This document shows, piece by piece, positions 24,475 through 34,800 of a DNA stretch of 64,000 nt. Source of the stretch: SKVR01 sp046291875 (GTDB lineage Bacteria; Bacteroidota; Bacteroidia; Bacteroidales; UBA7960). The notes below the pieces were generated by a model. That model had not been told where the DNA came from and searched no databases. It saw nothing but the letters and a program-made list of their open reading frames with translations. A program made the position numbers and the translations under genes. Position 1 is the stretch's first letter. The number at the start of each line of letters is the position of its first letter. The stretch covers positions 1-64,000 of the forward strand of contig JBKBSF010000017.1 of NCBI GenBank assembly GCA_046291875.1, given 5' to 3'.

Positions 24475-25788
24475 TCAACGGCTGTTCAGGGCGGTTTTGA
24501 ATGCCTTCAGGCATCGTTCGCGGGCCATTTTATGATCTACCATTGGGCCGGGATACTTTGGTGTGTATAACTCAGGAATCCATTGCGATACATATAAACC
24601 TTTGGGATCGAACTTTTTCTGCTGTTCCGTGGGGTTGAAGATCCTGAAATAAGGAGCCGCATCGCATCCGCTACCGGCACTCCATTGCCAGCTCCCATTG
24701 TTGCTCGATAATTCAAAATCCAATAGTTTTTCGGCAAACCAGGCCTCGCCCCATCGCCAGTCAATGAGCAGGTGTTTGGTAAGAAAACTGGCCGCAATCA
24801 TGCGTACCCTGTTGTGCATATAGCCTGTGGCAGCCAGTTCGCGCATACCTGCATCTACCATAGGATAGCCTGTACTTCCCTCTTTCCAGCGCTGAAAGTG
24901 TTGTTCATTGTTGATCCACTGTACCTGGTCATATGCAGGCTTAAACGACCGGTTTACCACATGCGGGTAATGCCAGAGGATCATGGCGTAAAACTCTCGC
25001 CACAGCAATTCATTCAGATAGGTTTCATTCAGACGCAGGGCTTCAGCGGCAAGGGCCCGGATGCTAACCGTACCAAAACGCAGATGTATCCCCAGCTTTG
25101 AGGTACCATTGCGCGCCGGATAATCACGAAGCTTATGGTAATGGGTCAGTATATCTTCTACAATCTGCAATGGGGGTATGGCTATTGCTGAAGGCTGAAA
25201 CCCAAGCTCTTCCATTGCCGGAAAACGGGGAGCTTCCTGATCAATGAATTTGCATAAAAATTTCTGGGAGGGATATCCCTTGAGATGATCCTGACTAAGT
25301 ACCTCACGACAGCGCCTTGCGTAAGGCGTGAATACGTTATAGGGCGTGCCATCCGACTTAGCTATTTCATCCTTGTCGAACAGCAAATGGTCGAGCGAGG
25401 TATGCAATGGGATAGATTGTTGCGCAAGCAGATCGCCAATGCGGTTATCGCGGGCTATGCCATAGGGCTCATGGTCTTTGTTGGTATATACAGCTTTGAT
25501 ATTGAGATTTGTAAGCAGTTTTGAGAACACCTCCTCGGGCTTTCCCTTGAAAATCCAGATGGTCTTTTTGTGCTTCTGGAGTTTCTGCTGCATTTGTGCC
25601 AGGGTATTGTATATAAACTCAACACGGGGATCGTGGGCTGGCAGTTTGCCGGTTATTTCAGTATCGAAGATAAACAATGGCACCACAGGCAATGCGCCGC
25701 TGAGAGCTTGCCAGAGCCCTTTATTGTCGTGCAGACGCAGATCGCGCCGGAACCAGAAAATGACTACAGGATCTTGCATTGGAGGCAT
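24475..25788 (-). CDS. phrB: Deoxyribodipyrimidine photolyase (class I/CPD type)
   Basis: The enzyme repairs UV-induced cyclobutane pyrimidine dimers with blue light. The 437-residue protein has the N-terminal antenna-binding Rossmann domain (VIFWFRRDLRLHDNKGL) and the C-terminal helical FAD domain with LLWREFYAMIL, RWKEGSTGYPMVDAGMREL, GYMHNRVRMIAASFLTKHLLIDWRWGE and the NNGSWQWSAGSGCDAAPYFRIFNP stretch, all typical of microbial photolyases. It is a little shorter than the E. coli enzyme. The start could also be the Met at residue 4. It is single and convergent with the lipoprotein gene. Confidence 0.94.
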   Translation of the reverse strand: MPPMQDPVVIFWFRRDLRLHDNKGLWQALSGALPVVPLFIFDTEITGKLPAHDPRVEFIYNTLAQMQQKLQKHKKTIWIFKGKPEEVFSKLLTNLNIKAVYTNKDHEPYGIARDNRIGDLLAQQSIPLHTSLDHLLFDKDEIAKSDGTPYNVFTPYARRCREVLSQDHLKGYPSQKFLCKFIDQEAPRFPAMEELGFQPSAIAIPPLQIVEDILTHYHKLRDYPARNGTSKLGIHLRFGTVSIRALAAEALRLNETYLNELLWREFYAMILWHYPHVVNRSFKPAYDQVQWINNEQHFQRWKEGSTGYPMVDAGMRELAATGYMHNRVRMIAASFLTKHLLIDWRWGEAWFAEKLLDFELSSNNGSWQWSAGSGCDAAPYFRIFNPTEQQKKFDPKGLYVSQWIPELYTPKYPGPMVDHKMARERCLKAFKTALNSR

Positions 25789-25941
25789 GTTGATATACTT
25801 CAGGATGTCCTAATAAACCCATGAAATAAGCATGACAACAAATCTTGTCACCCAGGCAAATGTTCAAGATGCGAATTCCATCTGACAAATAAAAAACAAA
25901 TAATGAACAGATGAAACAGAGTATTGTTTGCAAAAGCCTAC

Positions 25942-26007
25942 AAAAAAACCGCCAGGAAAGCTTTCCCTGGTCCGTATTACCGGAGTTGGGGTTTGCTTTT
26001 CTGGCGG
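25942..26007 (-). terminator. Terminator after the TonB-dependent receptor gene
   Basis: On the minus strand CCGCCAGAAAAGC pairs with GCTTTCCTGGCGG (one wobble) around a 33-base loop, and seven Ts follow (complement of 25942-25948). It lies just past the receptor stop. Confidence 0.65.
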
Positions 26008-26041
26008 ACTGGTATAAAAAAACGATCGTTCAGAGTGTCAT

Positions 26042-28558
26042 TTACATGTCAAAGCCATCGAATTCCATGCTGTCGCCATTGTCGCCGTTGTCGCGGGCAC
26101 GACGTTGGTTGCGGCGTTCGAACTCATTGATACGATAAGTAAAGCCTACATTGATGATTCTGCTGGTGCGCCAGCGTTCCATATTCATTTCGAAGTTGTT
26201 GCCATAGTTGTACATGCTGAATCGCATGGTGTTGAAGATGTCAGAAACGTTCAGGGAGATGGTTCCGCTGTTGCCCCAGATATTTTTGCGTACACCGGCA
26301 CTGGCCGAATACATGGCATCCATTTCGCCTTGCAGCATAATGATGGGCGAACGGTAAAATCCGTTTACCTGCAGATTCCAGCCTTTGCCAAGGTTCATAT
26401 TGCTTACAAACCTTCCGGACCATGAGTAGCTGTCGGCTTCCTGCTCCATTTGTGCACCATCAATGATACTGCGGAAATAACTGAAGGTTCCGTTCATGTT
26501 CCACCAGGAGGTTATCCTTTGCGAGAGGATCAGCTCGGCTCCATAGCTGATACCGCGGTTGAGATTTTCAAAGGTAGATACTGTAACATCGTTGCCTTCG
26601 ATCTGCTGCACATAGCGGTACTGGGTTATCATTCCGTTGTTATGGCGGTAAAAAATGCTTGGATTAACGGTGGTGGTTTGCCAGAACCGGGTGTATCCCA
26701 GCTCCAGAGAGTTGATCAATTCGGGTTTGAGGTCAGGGTTTCCGAAGGAAACATCAAACTCACTATTGTAGCGCACAAAGGGATTGATATTTCGGTTGTG
26801 AGGTCTGTTGATGCGCCGGCTGTAGCTGATCTGCACTGCCTGGTTGTTCTCCAGGTTTCTGCGAAGGTGAAGGGTGGGAAACAGGTTCAGGTATTGATTG
26901 TCGAAAGCAGGATTGTTGTCCTTGCGTTGGTCGGCAGTGGTAAAGGTCTGTTCGGCCCGCAATCCGGCCTGAAGGCTGAATTTGCCCAGCATGGTAGCGT
27001 ACATGGCGTAGGCCGCAAAAACCTGTTCGTCGTAAATAAAATGGTTGGAACGATTGAGGTTTTCTTCCCAGCTGCCGGGGGTGATTTCATTTTCAAAAAT
27101 AAAATCAGAGTCCATCTGCCTTACCTGGGCACGAAAACCGGTTTCTACCTTGCGATCATCACCCAGGGGGTGTACATAATCGAGCTGAGAGGTAAAAGAC
27201 CAGTTGTCGCCATCCATGGAGGAACGCTCGCGGTTGGAAAGACCGTTGGGGGTTTGGAAATTCTCCTGGAAAAACTGCTGGATAAAGCTTTCACTGCGAT
27301 CCATGGTGCGGGTAGAGAAGCTCATGTCTGCTGTGAGCTCGCGATGCCGCTGGTCGTAGGTGCGGCGGAAATTGAGCTGATGGCTGAATGAATTGTGCAG
27401 CATACCCGTGGTGTTGTCCATGGTAAATAAGCTGTTGGGGTTGGTAAGATCCTGGTACAGCAAGTACTCGGTAAGATTGTCCATGCTGCGATCCCAGTTG
27501 CTGTATCGCGTTGAGAAGGTCAGAACGTTTTTAGGGTTGAAATGGTAATCGGCACCCAATTGTATATTGTGCGAATTCATTCCGAAATTTCCGGTTATAT
27601 CCTGATCAAGGAAGTTGGTAGTGTTTCCTGTAAATGTTTGCCTTTGGCTGTTGCCAAAAGATTCCATGTTTGAGAATCTTGCACTGTAGTTGGTAAAGAA
27701 ATTCCAGTTGTTGTATTTATAGTTGAAGTTAACGGATCCGCTGTAAGAACCGGCACTGCCGGCATTGAGCGATACCATGCCGTTGTATCCCGGCCTGCGC
27801 TGCTGTTTGAGCACCACATTGATGATTCCTGAGGTTCCTTCTGGGTTGTAGCGTGCCGAGGGGTTGGTAATCACTTCCACGCGCTCAATCATTTCGGCGG
27901 GGATCTGCTCCAATGCCTCTGAGCCACTGAGCCCTGTAAGAGAGGAGGGGCGACCATCAATCAGGATCGTTACGTTGGAGCTTCCTCGCAAGCTTACGTT
28001 TCCATCAAAGTCAACCGCCACACTGGGGATGTTTTGCATGATATCCAGGCCGGTTCCTCCAATGGAGGTGAGTTCCTGTGCCACATTGATCACTCTTCGG
28101 TCCAGCCCGGTTTCCATGAGCGAGCGGGCAGCTTCAACCGTAACCTCATTGAGCATCTGGGCCGCCGGTTCTATACGGATCTGACCCAGATCTACCTCTG
28201 GCTCACGGAAACTGATGCGGATATCATTGAAGTTTTGTGCCGGATAACCCAGGTAATTTACCGTGATAAAAAACATGCCTGGAGGGAGCTGCTCCATCAC
28301 AAACCGGCCTCTCTCATCGGTTATGGCTCCTGAAACCATAGTGGAATCGCGTTTGCTATGTAATACAATGGAGGCAAACATTAATGCCTCTTCGCTTTTA
28401 CTGTCAATGATGGTGCCCTGCAACTTGCCGATACGTGGCATTTCGCCACCCTGACCTGCTCTGCCCCCCTGGCCGGGCTGCGCCATTAATTTTGAAATAC
28501 TGGTTAGGAAAAGGCCCGCAAAAACCAGGGCTGCAAGGGTATGTGTAATTTTTGTCAT
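26042..28558 (-). CDS. TonB-dependent receptor-like outer membrane beta-barrel protein
   Basis: Beginning at MTKITHTL (28558), the 838-residue protein has a signal peptide, a Gly-rich linker, a carboxypeptidase-regulatory-like domain (about 40-130, LQGTIIDSKSEEALMFASIVL), a plug domain (about 140-240, VTILIDGRPSSLTGLSGSEAL and IERVEVITNPSARYNPEGTSGIINVVL) and a long C-terminal beta barrel rich in aromatic strands. The layout matches the Bacteroidota group with an OMP_b-brl_3-type barrel. No SusD partner or obvious TonB box is seen. The upstream 540 bases hold a strong hairpin. The acidic tail (RARDNGDNGDSMEFDGFDM) is unusual. Substrate unknown. Confidence 0.9.
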   Translation of the reverse strand: MTKITHTLAALVFAGLFLTSISKLMAQPGQGGRAGQGGEMPRIGKLQGTIIDSKSEEALMFASIVLHSKRDSTMVSGAITDERGRFVMEQLPPGMFFITVNYLGYPAQNFNDIRISFREPEVDLGQIRIEPAAQMLNEVTVEAARSLMETGLDRRVINVAQELTSIGGTGLDIMQNIPSVAVDFDGNVSLRGSSNVTILIDGRPSSLTGLSGSEALEQIPAEMIERVEVITNPSARYNPEGTSGIINVVLKQQRRPGYNGMVSLNAGSAGSYSGSVNFNYKYNNWNFFTNYSARFSNMESFGNSQRQTFTGNTTNFLDQDITGNFGMNSHNIQLGADYHFNPKNVLTFSTRYSNWDRSMDNLTEYLLYQDLTNPNSLFTMDNTTGMLHNSFSHQLNFRRTYDQRHRELTADMSFSTRTMDRSESFIQQFFQENFQTPNGLSNRERSSMDGDNWSFTSQLDYVHPLGDDRKVETGFRAQVRQMDSDFIFENEITPGSWEENLNRSNHFIYDEQVFAAYAMYATMLGKFSLQAGLRAEQTFTTADQRKDNNPAFDNQYLNLFPTLHLRRNLENNQAVQISYSRRINRPHNRNINPFVRYNSEFDVSFGNPDLKPELINSLELGYTRFWQTTTVNPSIFYRHNNGMITQYRYVQQIEGNDVTVSTFENLNRGISYGAELILSQRITSWWNMNGTFSYFRSIIDGAQMEQEADSYSWSGRFVSNMNLGKGWNLQVNGFYRSPIIMLQGEMDAMYSASAGVRKNIWGNSGTISLNVSDIFNTMRFSMYNYGNNFEMNMERWRTSRIINVGFTYRINEFERRNQRRARDNGDNGDSMEFDGFDM

Positions 28559-28718
28559 TGTTTCTGAACGTATTGGAGATGGAAGAAAATGAACCCGTGC
28601 AGGATTCTTACGGCAGGTTAGACGCAACCTTTGGAGGAAAGTTTAAGAAGCACCGGGTATATTAGCATTTTTTAAGAGGCGCAAGGGTGGGAGGAAAGGA
28701 GCCCTCTGAAACGAAAAC

Positions 28719-28749
28719 ACCCTGTGAAGGCCGTAGCCATTCACAGGGT
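28719..28749. promoter_or_regulatory. Stable hairpin upstream of the receptor gene
   Basis: ACCCTGTGA (28719-28727) pairs with TCACAGGGT (28741-28749), and an inner GGC-CGTA-GCC stem continues it. On the minus strand this would lie about 160 bases before the receptor ATG. A T-rich stretch follows on the plus side but not directly. It may be a leader structure or a weak terminator. Confidence 0.45.
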
Positions 28750-29067
28750 CTCTCTTCATGTTGTTTTTGTTTGTTTTGTTTGTTGGCGTAAAAGTAAGAA
28801 TTTTTTTGAATAACAAAAAAAATTATAAAATTTAACATTTTTCATTTCTTCGTTGCCAACATATGGGTTTACGCAGATCATGTTAACAAGGTTACCTCCC
28901 AACCCGCTATCCGGAGATGCAATCAAGGATTTTTTTCAACAATAAGCCATTAATTTACGACAATAACATTCAGATGTCAGATAATCAGAATGTTGTATTG
29001 GGTTGCGCGGTTTTTTTTTGTTGAAAAATGGTGATGCTGCCAGGTAGAAAGGCAACTTTCTTTGTGC

Positions 29068-29075
29068 TATCTTTG
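29068..29075 (+). promoter_or_regulatory. Promoter -7 element for parE
   Basis: TATCTTTG (TAnnTTTG), 24 bases before the parE ATG, implying a very short leader. Confidence 0.6.
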
Positions 29076-29099
29076 CCGGGTTAAACCAATTGCAAAATA

Positions 29100-30947
29100 A
29101 TGAGCGCAACCTATTCAGAAGACAGTATACGCAGCCTTGAGTGGAATGAACATATCCGCCTGCGTCCCGGGATGTACATCGGCAAGCTTGGCGATGGCAG
29201 TTCGCAGGACGATGGTATTTATGTGCTGATCAAAGAGGTTTTGGATAATTCCATCGACGAGTTCGTAATGGGATTTGGCAAATCCATCGAGATCTCCATT
29301 GAGGAAAAGATGGTAACGGTTCGGGATTATGGTCGCGGTATCCCATTGGGAAAGCTGGTGGATTGTGTATCGAAGATCAATACTGGCGCCAAATACGACA
29401 ATAAAGTTTTTCAGAAAAGTGTTGGTTTGAACGGAGTAGGTACCAAAGCGGTGAATGCCCTTTCAAGCTATTTCACCATACAGAGTATCCGCGAGGGCAA
29501 ATCGCGCCGTGCCACATTCGATGCAGGCAAGCTGGTGGAAGAATCTCCCGATGAAGAAAACAATGGCCGCACAGGTACCATTGTGCATTTTGTGCCCGAC
29601 GAGCGCATTTTTGGCAAGTACCGCTATATCAACGATTATATTGAAAAGCTTCTTTGGAATTATGTTTTCCTCAACCGGGGGCTTACCATTACCTTCAACG
29701 GAGTGAAAATGCGGGCAGAGAATGGGCTGCTCGATCTGCTCAACCGCAACATCGATACCCCCGTTTGCTACCCCATTATTCATCTGCAGGAAGACGATCT
29801 GGAGTTTGCCTTTACCCACAGTGCAACCCAATACAGTGAGGAGTATTTCTCTTTTGTAAACGGCCAGCATACCACCCAGGGAGGTACCCACCAGAATGCA
29901 TTCCGCGAAGCCCTGACCAAAACCATACGGGAGTTTTACAAAAAGGACTTTGATGCCAACGACATCAAAACCTCTATCATCGTAGCCCTGAGCATCAAAG
30001 TGCAGGAGCCTGTTTTTGAGTCGCAAACCAAAACCAAGCTGGGCTCTCAGCACCTTGAGCCCAATGGCAAAGGGGCCACCATCCGCAATTACATTGGCGA
30101 TATCCTCAAACGCAGACTCGACAATTATCTGCACATGAACCCCGACACCGCCGAAGCACTGCTGCGCAAGATCATGCAGAGCGAAAAGGAGCGTAAGGAT
30201 ATGGCCAGCATCAAGAAACTGGCCAAGGAGAGGGTAAAAAAGGCCAGCCTGCATAACCGTAAGCTTCGCGATTGCCGGATCCATTACAGCGACAACAACG
30301 AACGCCGTCTGGAGACCACCCTGTTCATCACCGAGGGTGATTCCGCATCAGGTAGCATTACCAAGGCGCGCGATGTAAATACACAGGCTGTGTTCAGCCT
30401 CAAAGGGAAACCCCTCAACTGCTATGGGCTGACCAAGAAGATCGTGTATGAAAACGAAGAGTTTAACCTGCTGCAGGCTGCTCTTAACATTGAAGAAAGC
30501 CTCGAAGATCTGCGCTACAACAACATCGTGATTGCCACCGATGCCGATGTGGATGGTATGCACATCCGCCTGCTGCTGATCACATTCTTCCTGCAGTTCT
30601 TTCCCGATCTGGTGCGCAACGGACACCTGTATATCCTGCAAACACCTCTCTTCAGGGTGCGCAATAAGCAAAAAACCATTTACTGTTATTCTGAGCAGGA
30701 AAAACGCGATGCCATTGAAGAATTGAAGGGAAAACCCGAAATAACCCGTTTCAAAGGGCTTGGAGAGATCTCTCCTGATGAGTTTGGAGGTTTTATTGGC
30801 AAGAACATTCGCCTCGACCCTGTTTTATTGAAGAAAGACGTTGTACTTAAAGACATGCTGGAGTTTTACATGGGGAAAAACACCCCCGAGCGCCAGAACT
30901 TCATTATCGATAATCTACGGGTAGAATTGGATGTAGCCGAGATATAA
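29100..30947 (+). CDS. parE: DNA topoisomerase IV subunit B (ParE)
   Basis: ParE is the ATPase subunit of the chromosome-decatenating topoisomerase. The 615-residue protein has the GHKL ATP site (EVLDNSIDEF, VRDYGRGIP, GLNGVGTKAVNALS), the QTKTKLGS lysine loop, and the TOPRIM domain (LFITEGDSASG, IATDADVDGMHIR) followed by the RFKGLGEISPDEF segment. The length and lack of a gyrase-type insert favour ParE over GyrB. parC often follows parE in this phylum, but here a terminator and a repeat-rich gap come next. Confidence 0.92.
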   Translation: MSATYSEDSIRSLEWNEHIRLRPGMYIGKLGDGSSQDDGIYVLIKEVLDNSIDEFVMGFGKSIEISIEEKMVTVRDYGRGIPLGKLVDCVSKINTGAKYDNKVFQKSVGLNGVGTKAVNALSSYFTIQSIREGKSRRATFDAGKLVEESPDEENNGRTGTIVHFVPDERIFGKYRYINDYIEKLLWNYVFLNRGLTITFNGVKMRAENGLLDLLNRNIDTPVCYPIIHLQEDDLEFAFTHSATQYSEEYFSFVNGQHTTQGGTHQNAFREALTKTIREFYKKDFDANDIKTSIIVALSIKVQEPVFESQTKTKLGSQHLEPNGKGATIRNYIGDILKRRLDNYLHMNPDTAEALLRKIMQSEKERKDMASIKKLAKERVKKASLHNRKLRDCRIHYSDNNERRLETTLFITEGDSASGSITKARDVNTQAVFSLKGKPLNCYGLTKKIVYENEEFNLLQAALNIEESLEDLRYNNIVIATDADVDGMHIRLLLITFFLQFFPDLVRNGHLYILQTPLFRVRNKQKTIYCYSEQEKRDAIEELKGKPEITRFKGLGEISPDEFGGFIGKNIRLDPVLLKKDVVLKDMLEFYMGKNTPERQNFIIDNLRVELDVAEI

Positions 30948-30974
30948 ATCACCACACTGGTTTTTTCATACATA

Positions 30975-31007
30975 AGCAGGCTGCCTTTGGGGCGGCCTGC
31001 TTTTTTT
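30975..31007 (+). terminator. Rho-independent terminator after parE
   Basis: AGCAGGCTGCC (30975-30985) pairs with GGCGGCCTGCT (30991-31001), one G-U, loop of 5, then seven Ts. Confidence 0.9.
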
Positions 31008-31879
31008 GTGCTTGTTGATAACTTGGTAGATATCCGGACAGTTTCACGGTCAGGGAGTTTTTAAATCATTATTGTCCGGTTAAAATGTTCCGTTCCTATG
31101 GAACTCATTTGGGGTAACATCTTCGCAGGCTATAAACATTTTATCAGAGTATAATTTGTTTAAGTAATTGGTCGTATGCCTGCCCCGCCTTTGCGGGGGA
31201 ACTTGCATGTCTATTTTGACTGCGTCGAGCTTCGGTTCATCTTTTTTTTGTGAGCCGCAGTGCTCATGCAAGTTTCATCCCTACGGGATTGGTTCTCCTG
31301 CTAACATCATTTTTAAACTCCGTTAGGGGTGAAATGTGTCTGGCCATAAAGTATACCTATCTGTCCTTAATCCCATAGGGATGGTACAAACAACAGGCAT
31401 TTCAAGGAACAACCCATGTTTTATCCGGACAAAAGTGTTTCTGAATACAAGACCGGTAAAATAATATTCCGCTTTTGGGTACTTATTCTCTGAGGGTTTT
31501 GTAAAGCGGTTGATCGTATTTATTATGTTTTCTGTACCTGGCTCAAAAAGGAACTGACAGCGAAATTGTAGTGTGTGGTAGGTAAAAACCACGGTTTTAT
31601 GATACTCAGTAACCAGTGTATTTAGAATGCGTATAAATTGCATTATCATATAGAAAAACTTAGGGCAATTCACTATTTTTGCGAAATCTTGTATTTGTGG
31701 GAAAAAACAGTTGTTTAGTAGTGTAATGCTGGGGGTTGATTGGGGGGAGAGAATGGGGTTTTCAGCTTAACTGCATGTTTTGGCACAATTCGTTCATGCT
31801 TAGATACAGATTTGGGGAATTATTTGATCATTTCTAAGCCAATAAAACAATTATCCCGGGAATTGAACCCCCTGCGGAT
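31008..31879. repeat. Palindrome-rich noncoding region
   Basis: This 870-base gap has no convincing gene; minus-strand frames of 63 and 116 codons lack family features. It holds several short palindromes: GTTCCTATGGAAC (31092-31104), CCCCGC-CTTT-GCGGGG (31183-31198), ATCCCTACGGGAT (31277-31289), CTCCGTTAGGGG (31318-31329) and ATCCCATAGGGAT (31370-31382). TATCCGGACA occurs directly repeated at 31031-31040 and 31422-31431, with an inverted TGTCCGG at 31073-31079. It looks like a remnant of non-autonomous repeats. A TATTTTTG promoter box lies at 31674-31681. Confidence 0.6.
31674..31681 (+). promoter_or_regulatory. Candidate -7 element for the giant surface protein gene
   Basis: TATTTTTG (TAnnTTTG), about 200 bases before the first in-frame ATG at 31880. 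No other box is closer. Confidence 0.4.
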
Positions 31880-34800
31880 ATGTTCTTACGCATTCAGGAA
31901 AACATACATATCATGAAGCAAACTTACTTCTTTGTTAAACTTGCCCAAGGCACGAAAACAAGCTTAAACAAATCTTTTACCGGTATGCCGGTTGTGGAAA
32001 AAATGTATCAGCACAGTATCAAAAGGCCAGATATTGATATTTTTAAATGGCAATCTCTCTCCAGAGTTTGTTTTTTTGTTTTGTTTTTGATGACTTCATT
32101 TATTACTGTTGCCAGTCAGAATGGGCAGGTTCAAGCTTTTAATGACACACCTGAAAAAGACAAAGCTGTTTACCATTACAGAACCAGTCAAGGTGGTAAT
32201 TGGGATGCAGTCAATCGCTGGCAAATACTGGATCCGAACACCGGCAACTGGAGAACCCCTACTACAACCGAGGGCTACCCCGGCCAAAACCCAGGTACGG
32301 GCACTGTGACCATTCAGAATAATCATAACATTACATTAAATGTTTCACCACAGCATGCCATTGAAAATTTAGAGTTTAATAGTGGTGGCACCAGTACCAC
32401 CCTTTCCTTTCAAGCCGAAAATTCATTGATCATTCTCAATGATTTGGTTATTAATACCAATACAAGCAACAACAGAAACCGAAGTGTAGATATTGGTAAC
32501 GGTACGCTGACGGTTTCCGATGTTTATGTATACTCTGATGGAGGAACTGATTCCCGCGACAGCTTCATTCTCATAAATAATGGAACTCTGAATGTCAGTG
32601 GGAATGTAACTATGAATAGCACGGGAGCTAGAACCTACATCCGATTTACCGGCAATGGTACTCTCAATGTGGGAGGTACCATTACAGGTGGAAATATTAC
32701 CAGCAATAATGGCGGGCATAATACCAACGGCCCAGCCTCCGGTACCGTAAATTACAACCATGCCGGCGATCAGCAGGTGGGTAATTACAACTATTACAAC
32801 CTCGCCATCAGCGGTGGTGGTAGAAAATCACTTCAGGGTAATACTACTGTATCAAATCAACTACTACTTAACGGTGGATTGCTCACCCTGGGCATTCACA
32901 ATCTTACCCTTGCCAACAACGCATCCAATGCCATAACCGGTTCTTTCGGTGCATCCAATATGATTGAAACCAATGCAGAGGGTGTGCTTATCAGAAATGC
33001 TGCCGCTGCAAAACCCATTCTTTTTCCCATTGGCAGCGAGGGGTTCTATGCCCCTGCCAGTATTATATCCACAAATACCAATACTGGTAATATTCGGATA
33101 CGAACGGAGAAGTTTACTGAGCTGGGGCCACAGTACCTCAGCAGGTACTGGGAGGTAGTAACCTCTGCCAATATCAGACCGGTGTCGGTTTCATTTACCT
33201 ATGGTGCAGGCGAGATACCTCAGGCCCCTACCCAGGTGCTGGTGAGGCCACAGGGGCAAGACTGGCAAAACCCTTCTTCGGGTAGCTTCTCTTTTGCAAC
33301 CCATAGTTTTACGGTCAATGGCTCCAATCAGATCACAACCACTGCCAGTCGCTGGACCGCAGGACCAGAGCCCGGCACCTTCTTCTCCCATAAATCCGGG
33401 AGCTGGAACGACCCTACTACCTGGACTTTCGACCCCAGTGGAACTACTCAGACCAGCACCGGTATCCCAGGCAAAGATGCTGCTGTGGTTGTTTTGCCTG
33501 GCAGAACAGTAAACCTTACTGCTGATGTTGTTAGCCAGGGGCTGGATATCACCATTCGCGAAGGTGCTACCCTGGATTTGATGACAGCAAGGTTTACTCA
33601 AACTCTTGTCAGGTTAAACGGTCAGGGAACCCTCAGGCTGGCCTCAACGCATTACCCATCAGTTGGGGAGAATTTATTTGTTACTGCCGCAGGTGGTACC
33701 ACAGAGTATTATAACAGCAGCAGTTTTGAATTACCCCTTTCGCAGACTACCTACAACAACCTGCGCATCAATCTGCAGAGCGGTGTTGTTGCAACCCAGA
33801 AACACAACCTCACACTCAACGGCAACCTGCATGTGCAGAACGGAACATTCCGCATCAATGATGGTACTAATGCCCGAAGGTCTCTGGAAGTTTTGGGTAA
33901 TGTGCAGGTGGAAACCAATGGGTTAATCGCTGTGGGAACCGGACAGACTAATACAACAACAACAAACCCTTCAAATGGCGGAACCACAGGTACTCCACCT
34001 TTTATTGCCTATTATGATAATCATTCTCACCGTGTTGTAATCCACGGCGATTTTATCAACCACGGTACAGTGCGGTTTACCAACCAGACGCATCCGGTTT
34101 ATAATGCCTTTCCCACCAACGGTTTTGCCACGGTCTATTTTCGTGGTCATACAAACAATGTATTGCACTGCCAGGGGCAAACCGATTTTTACAACCTGGT
34201 GCTTGACAAAGGCGAAGACCAGACCTATCAGCTGGTGGTTCATTCGAGCCATTACCACCATTTCCGTTTGTTTGGTGCCAATACAGCATCGGGCTATGGC
34301 GGCGGGGCCAACCCCAACCTGCGCAAGGCGCTCTGGATCCGCAATGGTAGCCTGGTGCTCAGGGGTTCAACCATTATTCCCAGCTTAACCGAGTCCAATG
34401 AATCATCGGGCACGCCCAATGGCGACTTTTACATACCAGCCAATGGAGCTTTGATCCTGGATGGTTCGGAAGTGATTGTGCTTACCACCGCCGATGATTA
34501 CAGGGAGGTAAACCTGGCCTATGGGGTATCTGCTCCAAACAATGCGGCAATGGGTATATTGCCTTCGGGAGGAATCCAGTCTTTTTCCATTTACGGCCTG
34601 CTCAGGGTAAACAACGGGTATTTGTCCACCCGCGAATCGGGTGGGTTGATCCAGTGGTCGGTAGCTGCCGGCCAGGTAGAGATCCATGGAGGAACCGTGG
34701 ATACCAAACAATTCCGTACTGCCGGTACATCGGGCGGATTGACTTCCTTTACCCAAACGGGTGGGGTCTTTGAGCTGAGAGGACGTTTCCAACGTACCCC

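Larger units (their letters stand above)
28559..29099. other. 540-base divergent intergenic region
   Basis: Between the receptor gene (leftward) and parE (rightward). It contains a long hairpin at 28719-28749, an AT-rich stretch (about 28795-28850) and the parE promoter. I see no gene. The part between 28850 and 29030 shows no recognisable structure. Confidence 0.7.

Noticed and set aside
26450..27391. A 313-codon frame on the plus strand antisense to the TonB-dependent receptor gene
   Set aside because: It lies wholly inside a gene with clear domains, has no family-like motifs, and its low-complexity hydrophobic composition is that of a reverse-strand shadow.
31080..31382. Possible CRISPR-like array
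   Set aside because: The palindromes are short, differ in sequence and are irregularly spaced; there are no identical repeats with uniform spacers and no cas genes.
31323..31673. A 116-codon minus-strand frame in the palindrome-rich gap
   Set aside because: Its C-terminal end is encoded by the palindromic repeat itself and it shows no domain or signal; treated as noncoding.
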